From Moniliella sp. 'wahieum' (lineage: Eukaryota; Basidiomycota; Moniliellomycetes; Moniliellales; Moniliellaceae), in assembly GCA_003971905.1 (NCBI GenBank), contig RSEE01000033.1:593683-657682 (forward strand): a stretch of 64,000 nucleotides of DNA. The letters are read 5' to 3'. How positions within the stretch are numbered: position 1 is the first letter of the stretch; each line of letters begins with the position of its first letter. Under the pieces are notes generated by a model, which worked only from the letters and a program-made list of their open reading frames with translations, was not told where the DNA came from and ran no database searches. Of this stretch, positions 1-11,147 are shown in pieces. The translations under genes and the position numbers were made by a program.

Positions 1-1095
1 GTCGTACGTCCCATACCCCACCTCCCCATTTGTGTCTAACCCGCACCCGCACCCGAAAGCGTCACGGAGAGACGGCGTCCAATGCGAGTGGCATCATCCA
101 GGGCCAGCTTGACATTCCTCTCAACGCCAAGGGCTACCTACAGGCCTACTACACTGCCCACTGCTCGCGCACGAGACATCGATGAGGGTCTATACTTCGC
201 CCCTACAGCGTGCTCGAGACACGGCCCTGACCATCGTCCGCGTTCACCCGTCGCTTCGGGTGGCTTCGGATGCGAAGGCAGAGGATGAGGCTCAGCGCCT
301 GTTTCAGGCTCAAGGTACGCCAACCAGTTTGTCTCCCCCCCAGCGGGTCGCGACGGATGTGCGGATTATGGAACGTAACTTAGGAGAGCTTCAGGGAAAG
401 CCCGGTGCTGGTCGTCCTCATGGGGAGATCCCCGGGGCCGAGACGGCATCTGAATTGCAAAAGCGTCTCCTTCGTTTTGGGCCGACATGACCGCGGCGCC
501 GCTGGAGCCGTTCGCGGTGCCATCCAACTCGTCGTCAGGGACGAGCACACGGGGCAAGCTTCAGGTGTCAACACACCTACTTGGGCATTGGACCATACCG
601 AGTACATTCTTCCCCTCCTCCACCTGCAGCCATGGAAATGGTCCAACAGCGATTCCAAAAGCCCCATTCCCGTCCGGCCAAGACGTTTGCCCGAACAGTT
701 GTGCTTGTTTCCCATGGGGCAGCGATGCGCAATTTGGTCGCGTGAGTTCTTCTCCAATCGGATAAAAGCAACGCTAACGTTCTACGATCAGCGCCAACTT
801 GCTCCACTCTGGTGCGGTCCAGCTCAGCCCTGAGTTGCAAAGCGCCTTTGATGCCGGCGCCCGATTGGGACCAAAGGCCGCTTCTCTAACTGTTCCATCA
901 CGGAGATCCACTGGCCAGTTGGATTGACTGTATGCGACGCCATGTCAGGCAGTGCACTTCAGGCCCTACCACGGCACTCTGGTGCGCTGGTCCGATCTTA
1001 CTCACCTGCCCCCTGAATTGGAGAAGCAACTGGTGGACAATGTCGATGAAGTGGAGGAGGAAGATGAGGAGGAAGCTGCGGAGAAAACATGCTAA
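1..1095 (+). CDS. Histidine phosphatase (phosphoglycerate mutase/TIGAR-like), 5' truncated by the window
   Basis: The catalytic RHGE motif is read at 60-71 (RHGETASNASGIIQGQLD), followed by SPLQRARDTA near 200 and ERNLGELQGK near 380. The second catalytic histidine lies in VVLVSHGAAMRNLV near 690-740. These are the hallmarks of the histidine phosphatase superfamily; the GIIQGQLD-type motif resembles TIGAR and cofactor-dependent phosphatases rather than glycolytic mutase. A 56-nt intron at 4-59 (GTACGT, CTAAC, AAAG) separates the preceding Val codon from RHGE. A second intron at 742-791 (GTGAGT, CTAAC, CAG) follows SHGAAMRNLV. The C-terminus is acidic and ends at the TAA at 1093-1095. Reading the whole protein requires frame changes near 160, 485-560 and 880, so the copy is either indel-damaged in the assembly or decaying. 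The true start lies before base 1. Substrate cannot be assigned. Confidence 0.8.
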
Positions 1096-1287
1096 GAGTC
1101 GGGCTTGACTCCATGCCCGTCCAGCTTTGCTTCACCCTTCACTACTGTTCACCCGCATGTGCAACATCCATTTACACCACTGCATGCTTCATCTGCCTAG
1201 CAAGCTAACCAATGCCATTGCCCCTGTAATGACTGCAACCATATTCGTTCAGAAGAGGCATATGATTGCTTAGTATGCCCTCTTGGT

Positions 1288-3297
1288 TTAGGGGATCTCT
1301 GCCAAGCGGGACTGGATCGCCTTGGCAGAAAATTCCTTTGCGTCGAGCGTAAGACCCGGGTTGTGGGCGAGTGCTGAACGAGCGTTGTGGATGGCGCGTT
1401 GACCCGTAGTGAGCTTCCCCTTCTTGTCAGGGTCGTTGGGGTCGAGCCCAAGTTGAGCCAAAGTCAGAGGCTTGACCACGTACTGAGAGTAGTCACCACC
1501 CTTGACCTCGCGCAACTCACGCCGCTTCACTTCGGCGGCACGCCAGATGGTGTGGGCCGGGTAGCTCTCGCGAATCATATTGGGGGGAACATCTTCCAAG
1601 GCTGCCAACCGTGCCTCCTGGACGGTTGCATGGGTCTTGTTCAGACTCTTGGCCACCTCGGCCCACTGATCCTGCCCTGTCGGTTCGGGATTGTCAGAGA
1701 AGGTAGGCGTGGAACCCTTGCTGACGTTAGGCTTCTCCTCCGTCAAATCCATGTACCTCGGCCGCGCCAGCTTCGGCTCCGGCTGGGAAAGACCCTGAGG
1801 CAAGGCCGTCTGGTAATGGTGCAGAGCAAACTTCATCGACAGATAAGGTGGGATACTGAAGGGACGCATGGCTTCGGGGGTGGCATAGTCCTTCTCCAAT
1901 ACAAGGCCGCCCCGTTGCTTGGCCTCCGGGGCAGAGGAGGAGTAAGTGGGGCCGTCGTATTTAAAGTCCTTGCCGTTAGGGAATTTGGGTACGACAGGTG
2001 CCCCCACCATCTTGTGAGCCAGGTGCTGACGCGAGTTGTAGTAGTTGCGCGGCTCGCTGTAAAGGGGGTCGTTCCAATCGGTTTGGACATGCTCCAGACG
2101 AAGCTTCGAGTGGTACTCCCCTGGACGTGGCCAGGCACTGAGAAGCTGGTAGTACCCACGGTCTCCCTGGTCCACAGCAATTTCCCGCATCTCCGCAGCG
2201 TTGACTTCCGCACGTTGGCGACCGCCCTTCTGGTTGCGGGAGACGGATACGGTCTTACGCGCCAACAGGTCACGCTCCAGCGTCTCATCTTCTTCGACGA
2301 GCGGCTCGGGTTCCAACTCCTCATTCACCTCATCCAAAGCACGAAGCGCGTCAGAGGCACGAGAGTGAGTTGCGGGCTTGGCACGGGGCAGGTCCTCCTC
2401 CAGTTCCTCCTCCGAAGCGGACTTGCGTGCCTTAACGTTCTCGGCCACCGCGTGCTCCGAACGCAACTGGCGGCGCTTCTGCAGTTTCCGCCCCAGTTTC
2501 TCCGCATGAGCAAGCTTGCCATCGTCATCCACCTCGATGTCAAGCACGGCATCACCTTCCTCCTGAGCGGTCGCGGCGTCTACGCCCTCCTCTGCCAGTT
2601 CGGGGGATTCAGCAAGCTCCGCACGCTTCTTCGCGGGAATAGCGGTGTTTGCTTGTAGTTCTGCAGAACGGGGGGAACGAACGCCATCATGAAGACGGCC
2701 GGAGCGCTGGGGTGCGCCCTCGCGGGGACCGAAGTCCCGGCGAGGCTGACCGTCTCGCGGACGGAAGTCACGGCGCTCTCCATCACGGGGACGGAAGTCA
2801 CGGCGCTCTCCATCACGGGGACGGAAGTCACGGCGCTCTCCATCACGGGGACGGAAGTCACGGCGCTCTCCATCACGAGGACGGAAGTCACGGCGCTCTC
2901 CATCACGAGGACGGAAGTCACGGCGCTCTCCGTCGCGCTGCCGAGGATCACGGCGAGGACGGGAATCACCACGCTCGCCATTACGAGACTGGTAGCCATT
3001 CGGGTCGCGCTGCTTGGTCGTGGTCTCACCACTCTGGACGCCAAACTGGTTGAAGATGAACTTGCGTGTCGAGGGGCCCTTGCGGTCAGTGTTCAAAGCC
3101 GGCTTGGGTGCAGGCGCGGGCTTGGCGGTGACAGGCTTGCGGGAGCGGGACGAGGGCATGTTGAGGATAGCACGCAGCTTGCTCTGGGCCGAGTCCTTGT
3201 TGTCGGCCATGGCCACGACGGACGAGTGGAGGGAGCGCCATTGCGCCCGGTTGGCGAGCTGGACAGCCGCCTGGACACGGCGCGGGGCGACAAGCAT
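1288..3297 (-). CDS. Hypothetical protein, probably mitochondrial, with decapeptide repeats
   Basis: This is an uninterrupted frame of 669 codons from the ATG at 3297; an upstream in-frame ATG at 3495 would add 66 residues. I prefer 3297 because the protein then begins MLVAPRRVQAAVQLANRAQW, a basic, amphipathic stretch without acids that resembles a mitochondrial presequence. Residues about 60-200 are Arg-rich and carry about six copies of RDGERRDFRP. Next comes an acidic, Glu/Ala-rich segment. The last third is globular in composition (YYQLLSAWPRPGEYHSKLRL, then many Trp, Tyr and Pro). I do not recognise a catalytic motif. The conserved-looking C-terminal half suggests a mitochondrial ribosome-associated or RNA-linked protein, but that is inference. 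It faces the histidine phosphatase tail to tail with about 190 nt between stops. Confidence 0.75.
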   Translation of the reverse strand: MLVAPRRVQAAVQLANRAQWRSLHSSVVAMADNKDSAQSKLRAILNMPSSRSRKPVTAKPAPAPKPALNTDRKGPSTRKFIFNQFGVQSGETTTKQRDPNGYQSRNGERGDSRPRRDPRQRDGERRDFRPRDGERRDFRPRDGERRDFRPRDGERRDFRPRDGERRDFRPRDGERRDFRPRDGQPRRDFGPREGAPQRSGRLHDGVRSPRSAELQANTAIPAKKRAELAESPELAEEGVDAATAQEEGDAVLDIEVDDDGKLAHAEKLGRKLQKRRQLRSEHAVAENVKARKSASEEELEEDLPRAKPATHSRASDALRALDEVNEELEPEPLVEEDETLERDLLARKTVSVSRNQKGGRQRAEVNAAEMREIAVDQGDRGYYQLLSAWPRPGEYHSKLRLEHVQTDWNDPLYSEPRNYYNSRQHLAHKMVGAPVVPKFPNGKDFKYDGPTYSSSAPEAKQRGGLVLEKDYATPEAMRPFSIPPYLSMKFALHHYQTALPQGLSQPEPKLARPRYMDLTEEKPNVSKGSTPTFSDNPEPTGQDQWAEVAKSLNKTHATVQEARLAALEDVPPNMIRESYPAHTIWRAAEVKRRELREVKGGDYSQYVVKPLTLAQLGLDPNDPDKKGKLTTGQRAIHNARSALAHNPGLTLDAKEFSAKAIQSRLAEIP
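2761..2940 (-). repeat. Six tandem 30-bp coding repeats
   Basis: Six consecutive 30-bp units run without gaps; the first three are identical, the fourth and fifth share one change near the end, and the sixth diverges over its last third. Each encodes the decapeptide RDGERRDFRP on the minus strand. A multiple of three keeps the host gene in frame. Confidence 0.95.
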
Positions 3298-5770
3298 CGT
3301 CCCTAGGCCGCTGGAGACGATGGGGGGGCAGCGTGCTTGCCAGCCCCGGCCCCGTCCCTCCAACCCGCCCGGCCGCCAGATCTGAGAAGGTGCACTGGCG
3401 GAAATGCGCCGCGCTGGTTCCGCCGGTACCCATTGCACCGACCCCTGCCTGCTCGCCATGCAGGCAGATGAGCCGCACCCGTGCCACACCCCCACAATTT
3501 AATTGCGCACACGCCGCCGCATGGTGAGAATTACTGCTGAAGTGGCGCTCCTCTGGCTCCTCCAGCGCATCTGACGCATCAACACTGCCGGCTCTGAACA
3601 TGCTGCTGTTGTGCTTCGCAGCATGTCGCAGACATAGATCGCCATGTGCGCCCGTTGAGGGAACTGACCAATTTCCCAGGTGAGGTCGAGCTCTGGTCTC
3701 CATCTTTTTTCTGCCTTTTCGCCTCTCACTGCTCGCAGGAGAGACGGCGACGCGTGTGAGCACTAGTCTGGTGTTCTGGAGCTCTGTATTGATAAACGGG
3801 CTCCTCCTCCTGTGCCTTTCTTGTCCATTCGCGTGGCCGCTTCCAAGCTGGCCCCTTTCTGGCACGATATCCCCAAGTCACTGCTTTATTTGTCGCTGTC
3901 CATGTACACCACACAGTGCAAAAGCTTTCGCTTTTCTATAGTGAGCTGACGCATTGAAGAAAGGTTATAGGCCACCGCGCTCACCCCCCTGGTCTATTAC
4001 GAGCTCATATAACCTCCCCCCTCCAAGTAGACCTTCAATCTCGTCGACTGCCAATATTCCCCTTGGGATAAGCAAGGCAAAAGAAGAGAAAAGAGAGGGG
4101 AGAATGGGATGTAACTGAGTGTGATGCCGAAAGCCGTTCCGTGGCGATCAACCAGAAGGATTCGGTGTTGGAGTTTTCTAACTTTCGTTTACGGACGTGA
4201 TGTGGTAGTCCTAGCCGCTTGGGCCAAAGTGGTTTAGTTGGTGGATAGGACTTTGATGAAACGGCTGTATATCAGGATGAGGTGGCTGGCTTTGAGATCA
4301 AGCATCAAAAGGGAAAAAAGGGAGTTTCGAGGCCTGGGTGGATGTCCAAGCGTCCTATAAGAGGGTAGGGAAGAATGAAGGGATTATCTATGGTATGGTC
4401 GAAAAAAGGTATCTCTCTCGTTTGAGTGACAAAGGCGGGGCGGGACACTCGCCAAAAACGTTTGCGCTTCCCCCTGCTTCCCCTGTCGAGATTGCCTCCC
4501 CTCATAAGGATCGTATAGCGCGTGTATACATAAACATACGGAGAGTGTATGTGACTGATCGACATATTAGTACGACGAATTGGTGTTGACATGATACCAT
4601 TTGTACTGCATCCGCTTATTCAAGGTGTGGGCACGTTGGCTGTGGGGAGTAAAGGAGTGGTCAGGTAATAAGGAGGAAGCAGCAGAAAGTGCAATATATA
4701 TGAACCAAGTTGGAAGGTGCAGAGGGAGGCTTCAAGCCGACAGGTGGTAGATTACCACACGTGCACTGCATATCAACCTCGAAATGGAATGAGAAGCATT
4801 GAGGACAAGGCACGATTATCGAGTGGCCAGCGCATCATGCATCAGGCTGAGCCCTTACTTAGGCCTTACGCGTTGCGCGTTACGCCGCAGGAACGCCGCC
4901 GGAGAAGGTAGAAACCCCGGCGGAAGAGACTGGCACTGTGCGGCGGCTTTCCCGCCCAGCGGACCGCATGGCGGCGACAACAAGGACAGCGGCACAGAGC
5001 CAGAGCGGGTTTAGAAGAGTTTGAATCGATGGGGTGGAGCAGTGATGTTGGCGCTCAGTCCTCCGCCACACACGGGCGCTGCGGCCATTGGGAAGAGGCT
5101 GGCAAGGCCCACAGCAAAGCCTCACTAGCGCCTCAATACCCCTAACCGCGGAAACCCCTGTAAGGCCGTAGGGCCTAATAAGGCCAATAAGGTCTAAGGC
5201 CTAAGGCCTACAGCCCAACTCCTAACGGGGAACCTCTAAGGCGTTCGACGCCGTGCATCATGCATCACGCCTCAGTAGGGCCTCATAACACGTCACTATC
5301 CTATAGGCACTGCAGTCACTTCGTCACTGACTAGAGTGACCAGTTTCCCTGTCACTCTCCCCGTTCCTGCGGTGCCGGCGTTGCTGCAGGTTGGTGTCCG
5401 TGCGATTGATGTCACATGGTCACATGCATTGCATATCCATGTCATTAGCATTGCTAATGGGACGGACCGTGGAAGGGGGCAGATGGCCCGCCGCTGCCTG
5501 TGCAAGGCAGTCTTCTTGAGACACGCCTTGGCTGTGTCCTGGTGCGCGCCGGTCAAAACGCTCAGGTTCACTTTCAAGTCAAACGTTGAACGCAGCTCCA
5601 GGGCACTGTGCTAACCCGCCCCATCCAACCCGTTGGGGCTCAAATTCTACATTTGGTGCAAAAAGGTTTGGCGCCTAGCGCTTATCGCCGACTGCCGCCT
5701 TAAAACATCCTCCCCCCCGCCCATCTTACACCCCAACCACCACCTCTGGCTCTTCCTCTACCTACCAACC
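3298..5770. other. Intergenic region, no gene supported
   Basis: Upstream of both the minus-strand mitochondrial protein and pyruvate kinase, so it should hold two promoters. Open frames here are short, overlap on both strands and show no motif. It contains copies of the dispersed motif GCATCATGCATC near 4832 and 5254 and an AGGCCTAA-rich tract at 5161-5211. A CT-rich, pyrimidine-heavy leader (about 5700-5770) precedes the pyruvate kinase ATG, as is usual for strongly expressed fungal genes. Confidence 0.6.
5161..5211. repeat. Degenerate AGGCCTAA tract
   Basis: The half-palindrome AAGGCCTA recurs several times within 50 nt with variable spacing. No coding potential. Confidence 0.6.
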
Positions 5771-7423
5771 ATGGCTCTCGCTCGCAACGCACGTATGACC
5801 CAGATCGAGTGGCTTGCCGGCCTCAGCCCGCTCGGTCTGGAAGCGACTGCAGCCAACCCTAATAAGCGCAAGACGGCCATTGTCTGCACCATCGGCCCCA
5901 AGAGCAACAATGTGCCTACCCTCAGGGCCCTCCGCGATGCTGGCATGAACGTGGTCCGTCTCAATGCCTCGCACGGCACCCACGAATACTTCCAATCGGT
6001 CATTGACAATGCCCGCGAGGTTGAGGCCAAGTACCCTGGGCGCCCTCTGGCTATTGCGCTTGACACCAAGGGCCCCGAGATGCGCACCGGCATGATGGTG
6101 AACGGCGAGGACGCCCCTATTGAGGGCCGGCCACGTCTTCTTTGTTACCACTGACGAGGCTTACGCCGAAAAGTCGAGTCCCGAGTACCTCTTCATTGAC
6201 TACAAGAACTTGCCCCAGAAGATCGAGGTGGGCAAGAAGATCTACATTGACGATGGTATTCTCGCTCTTGAGGTGCTCGGGATTGAGTCGCCCACGATGG
6301 TCAAGGTTCGCTCGGTCAATGCCGGTGTCCTATCGAACAAGAAGGGTCAACCTACCAATGACGGAGATTGACCTCCCCGCCTTGTCGCCCAAGGACGAGG
6401 CCGATATTCGTTTCGCTGTCGCGCAAAACCTGGACTACGTCTTTGCCTCCTTCATCCGTACCCCCGACGACGTGAAGCACATCCGCAAGGTCCTTGGAGA
6501 GGATGGCGCCCACATCAAGATCATTTCCAAAATTGAGTCTCACCAGGGCGTGCAGAATTTCACCGACATTCTCCAAGAGACTGATGGCATTATGGTCGCT
6601 CGCGGTGATCTGGGTATCGAGATCCCGGCCGAGGCTGTTGCTGTGAGCCAGGTACGTATTTTCCTCTGCTATCCTCTTCATGCGCTCGGTTCTGACGATC
6701 GATATGCCTTCGCCGGGTAGAAAATGATGATTGCCCAATGCAATCTTGCGGGCAAACCCGTCATCTGTGCGACTCAAATGCTCGAGTCTATGATCAAGAA
6801 CAACCGCCCTACCCGTGCTGAGGTGTCCGATGTGTTTAACGCTGTGCTCGATGGCGCTGACGCGTGATGCTTTCGGGTGAGACGGCCAAGGGGTTGTACC
6901 CTGTAGAGGCGGTCACAACTATGGCTCAGACGTCTCGTCTTGCTGAATCGGCGATCGCATACCCCGCCCTCTTCAACGAAATGCGTCAAGTGGTTCAGAC
7001 GCCGACGCACACTGAGGAGACAGTTGCCATGGCCGCGGTGGCTGCCTCGCTTGAGCAGAACGCCGGGGCGATCCTACTCATGTCCACCTCGGGCACACGG
7101 CGCGTCTGGTTGCCAAGTACCGCCCGCCGTGCCCCGTGCTGGTTATCACCCGCAACGAGCAGACCGTGCGTGCGTGCCACCTGTACCGGCACTTACCCCT
7201 TCCTCTACGCCGACGCACGCCCCTCCGAGGGCAAGTGGCAACAGGATGTAGACAACCGTATAAAGTTTGGCTTTGCGAGGCTCTTGAGCTCGGCATTCTC
7301 AAGCCCGGCGCCACCGTTGTTGCCCTTCAGGGTTGGCGTGCGGGTAAGGGTGCAACCAACTCGATGCGCATCCTTTCCGTTCCCACCCACGAGTCGGGCC
7401 TCGAGCTCGAGGCAGCGCACTAA
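5771..7423 (+). CDS. PYK1: Pyruvate kinase
   Basis: Catalyses phosphoenolpyruvate plus ADP to pyruvate plus ATP, the last step of glycolysis, in the cytosol. Family motifs in order: [11 protein letters not shown] at the N-terminus; [42 protein letters not shown]; then the signature [15 protein letters not shown] with the catalytic lysine and Glu, and [12 protein letters not shown]. After the intron come [14 protein letters not shown] and MLSGETAKG. The C-terminal domain ends at the TAA at 7421-7423. I chose the ATG at 5771; ATG 5795 (MTQIEW) is an alternative. One clear intron at 6652-6720 (69 nt, GTACGT...TAG) joins VAVSQ to KMMIAQC. Frame changes occur near 6127, 6347, 6865, 7092, 7187 and 7262, each with exact continuation of the conserved protein. 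Such damage in an essential single gene suggests sequence error. Confidence 0.93.
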
Positions 7424-8184
7424 GCTATTCTCCCTAAGTATTGTGTCTCATGGCAGTGCCTCTTCTCTCATTTGATTACCCCTGTCTCTCTACTATCGCT
7501 CGCCTTTCGAACCCTTTGTTCTTGAGTTCTTCACGGTTGCGGATAGTCCGAACATCGTATAGAGACAGCAGTTGCCAGCCACCAGCAGCCCTCTCTGTTT
7601 TTTGGTCTCCAATAAAAGGGGGAGGGGGGTGAGAGCCTTTTGGAGAAGATATGGGAGCTTCGCGGCTTGAGGAGAGGCAGCTACTATGCGATTGCATGAT
7701 AATCAGGGGGTACCCGACCTGGCCTGTCCATGTACCACATCAGGCATGCACGTCCGGGGATACCAGTGAGGCCGAGGAGACCGCCGGGAGGGCCTGGCTG
7801 GCGTGGGCGAGCCACAGGAATGATAATAGCACGTTGGAACAGCATAGGGGTGTGGGCGCAATGACGTCATACCCGTCCAGCAGAGGCTGTCTTGCGGCTT
7901 CGACAGCACTTTGAGCGCCAAACAGGGTTGTGGGCCGCGTGCCGCTAAATCCGCGCAGACCACTCGAGCTAACGCCATACCACATCCTCCGCACCACCCC
8001 CACCACCACCACCACCACCACTGCCCTTGCCATCCACGGCCTTCTCTAGATACATCTGACCTGGAGGCAGGGTAGTCCCGAGCGCTGAGCTCCGCAATGC
8101 CCTCCCGCCCCTCTTCCTCGGCCAGGGGCTTCTTCCGACGAGGACAATCCCCCCGCGCGCCCCGCTCCCCGGGATGTCGAGCAA
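7424..8184. other. Intergenic region between pyruvate kinase and SR140-like gene
   Basis: An AATAAA near 7611 may serve as the pyruvate kinase polyadenylation signal. A CAC/CCACCA microsatellite lies at about 7993-8025. The frame from ATG 8098 is Arg/Ser/Pro-rich and could be an extended N-terminus of the downstream gene if an indel lies near 8165. No other gene seen. Confidence 0.5.
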
Positions 8185-10856
8185 ATGAATCGATCCCACT
8201 CGTCTGCCAGTCGCGCCCCTTCTCCAGACCGCTATCCTCTCCCCCCACGTCAGGCGCGCCACTATGAGCGTGACTGGGACGCCCCTTCTCCAGACCGCTA
8301 TCCTTCCCCCCCACGTCAGGCACACCACTATGAGCGGGACTGGGACCGGAGGCGTGACGAGCGGCCCCGTACTTCCAGTCGGGAGTATCGTCACTCGCTC
8401 GCCCGACTATAGGCTTTCACGGCCGCGCACCTCCAGTCGAGAGTATCGTCGCTCCCGCTCGCCCGACTATAGGCCGCCAGGCCCAAGGCACAATCCCCCC
8501 TCCCGTGATGAGTGGTCAAGGTACCGGGACCGTCCACGTCCTGCCTCCCGCTGGGTTCGCAATTCACCTCCTCCCACAGGCGACTTGTACTCCGAGTCTT
8601 CAAGTCAACGTCACCGCCGCGGCTCTCTGAACCGGCGGGAGCACCCTTCTCACCCTCAGCCTGATGGGCGAAAGAACCAATGGCATACGTCTAAGGAGGC
8701 AGAGGATAGCGATCAAGAGGAGCGCTCTCCGTCGCCCGATCCCATGTTGGAGGCGTTTCTCTCTCAAGCCCAGGCTAAGGAGATGCACACCTCTCAAGAA
8801 GCCGAACGTCTTTTTCTGTAGGGGTAGGGCGCAAGAGCCGGTTCCAAAAAGAAAAAGAGGAAGCCGAGCGCAAGCGCAAACAAGGCGAACAAGATGCTGC
8901 TGAGGTCTACAAGGATTTCTTGCCTCCTTTGACAAGCCCTCCCGCTCTCAGCGCCCTGGGGGAGGGTTTGTATCCGCAGGTGGCAAGGCTTACCAGCCTA
9001 CACGCGGACCCAGCCTGGACCAACCGGAGCCTAAAGCCGTCAGATCGGCCGCCGAGGTGTTTGGCGCTGACGAGGACGAGACCGGCGGACAAGAGGCTGC
9101 ACCCATATCGGTTCCCCCCTCCAAACGGGCTAAACTCAGCAGCATCACTGACCAGTTGCGCAAGACCCAAGAAGCCCGAGAGGCCCGCTTGCGACCCCGG
9201 GTCGAGGCGGGCGAAAGTATCAGTGCCATCCTTGGTCTGGGCAGGAAGGTACCTTCCGGCATTGGGGTGGAGATCGCCAAGGACAAGACCACAACCAACA
9301 TCTGTGTCCAGAGTCTCCCGGCGGGCGTCGATGAAGCTATCCTTGGCAATCATTTTTCCCACTTTGGCGACGTGGGCACTGTGAAAATCATGTGGCCCAA
9401 GTCCGAGTCATCTCACTTCAAAACAAATCCTTCTCGCCAGGACTTGGAGCGGCCCGCTGGCTGTATGGCCTTCATTGCGTTTATGAGGAGGTCCGATGCG
9501 GAGCTTGCCGTGGAGCGATCTGACGGGTCCATGTGGCGTGGAGCGTACTTGGCGGTGGGGTGGGGGAAGGCGGTGCCTTTGCCCCTAACTCCAAACTACC
9601 CTCAAGCCTCCCATTCCTCCTCGCCGGAACCTGATCAGAAAAAGGGGAACCAGAACCCCGACCTAGCCATCGTTTCCCCCGTCAGCGCCTGACAATGATG
9701 ATGAACACCCGGCCAGATGAAGCGGCTCGAGTGGAGGAATTGGCCAAAAGGTGCTTGCAAATGGGCCTGGATACGAAGAGCAAGTCAAGATCCAAGCTGC
9801 ATACAAGCCTGAGTTTGAGTTTCTGTTCAATGAGACTGTATGTCCAAAGTCCTGCGTGTAGAACTGATGTTGACGTGTGTCCAGCTCTATGCCCACCAGT
9901 ATTATCGCATGCTTCTGGATAAGGAGTATCAGCCCCAGATCGTGGCGCAACCGTTTTTAGACTTGGGCGTACAAGGTCTGTATGATTCGGATTCAGACGA
10001 GGAACATCAACAGGAGTCTCTCATCAAGAGTGGAAAAGCGACCCTAGGGCCCTTGGCTCAAACTAGGTTTGAGGCTATGCTTCGTGTGCTGACTCCACGG
10101 AGAGAGAGGATTGCCCGCGCCATGCAGTTTGCTATTGAGCATTCGTATGCTTGGACCTCCGTACGTGTCATTCCGGTCAAAGGAGCATGGGAGACTGACC
10201 GACCTTCTTGTCTGCAGGTTGTGGAGACCTTGGTGAATTCACTTTTATTACAAAATACGCCAATCCCGCGCAAGCTCGCCCGTCTCTGGGTAGTAAGCGA
10301 CATCCTTCACAACTCTGGAGCTGGAGTTGGGGTGAGCCAGTCATGGCGGTATCGCGATACGTTTGCTGAGCACCTCCTCAAAGTTTTCACTCACTGCGGA
10401 GACGTGGTTCAGTCTTTCCCTGGCCGCATCAAGAGGGAAGGGATCCGCTTGCAGATCAACCTTGTGCTCGACACGTGGGAGGCTGCGCTCATCTATCCCA
10501 CTCCCATGATCGAAGCGTTCCGGAGAGCGATGGATACCGGCACGAGCAACTCTTTAGCCACGGCCCCTGAGGAAAATGAGCCGTGCTCTGACGAAGAGGA
10601 CGAAGAAGAGCAAGTGGATGACGGGAGCGATTCCCCATTCCTTCCTCCCAAATCAACAGTCGCTTTCGATTTGCCCTGTCAAGAGCTTGATCCGCCGAGC
10701 AATCGACGCAGGTCATTGTCTCCCGGTGAATCACCGGATAATGTTCTCGGCTCCCATTGCCCCGAGCCGGCAATGCGTCTTCAGCCAGGGTCCCCTTCCT
10801 TTTCGTCTGCCCCTCCGGAAGGGGATGCTCTCCCTACGAATGCACCACAACAGTGA
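8185..10856 (+). CDS. SR140/U2SURP-like U2 snRNP-associated splicing factor
   Basis: Domain order matches U2SURP: an Arg/Ser/Pro-rich N-terminus, a charged linker ending in YKDFLASFDKP-like sequence near 8910, then an RRM at about 9280-9590 (TTTNICVQSLPAG; VGTVKIMWPKSE; GCMAFIAFMRRSDAE; LAVGWGKAVP). A SURP module follows at about 9710-9930 (PEFEFLFNE, HQYYRMLLDKEYQP), and a CID domain at about 10080-10530 (RIARAMQFAIEHSYAW, RLWVVSDILHNSGA, GIRLQINLVLDTWE). The human protein binds the 17S U2 snRNP in the nucleus. The acidic tail stops at 10854-10856. Introns: 9838-9884 (47 nt) and 10161-10217 (57 nt, in frame and open). Frame changes lie near 8410, 8820, 8920, 9690 and 9755. The start at 8185 is provisional because the N-terminus is low complexity. 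Confidence 0.88.
8216..8474 (+). repeat. Duplicated RS-rich coding segments
   Basis: Two consecutive tandem duplications. A segment of about 65 nt (SPDRYP.PPRQA.HYERDWD) occurs twice at about 8217-8345. A second, of about 55 nt (PRTSSREYR, with SPDYR in the second copy), occurs twice at about 8360-8474. Both lie in the low-complexity N-terminus of the SR140-like gene. Confidence 0.8.
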
Positions 10857-11147
10857 TTATTCATCACAAGGTCTCCAATATACTGCCCCAGGCATTCGAT
10901 AAGATAGCAAGACAAGGCCGGATCCCCATCGCCCGTCTATCTTGCATGCCATCCATCATCCCTCATCAACGGTTTTCTTGTCTCTCTCCGTCGGGGCACT
11001 TGAATCAATACCACTGAACGGCACGTTTCCTACGGGCTAATATCTCAACCGGGATGTCCTTCTTTGTCACACCACTACGTGACTATCCCACATTCATCTA
11101 GCAAGTTGAGATATGCATATCCTTTGGTCTCATCGTAAGCAATACTC

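Noticed and set aside
1387-2658. 423-codon plus-strand frame
   Set aside because: Antisense shadow of the minus-strand mitochondrial protein, whose composition and repeat structure are coherent; the plus frame has no motif.
2761-2940. CRISPR-like array
   Set aside because: Units abut with no spacers and encode a decapeptide; the organism is eukaryotic.
2689-3306. Plus-strand Thr/Ala repeat protein
   Set aside because: Produced by reading the 30-bp repeat array on the other strand.
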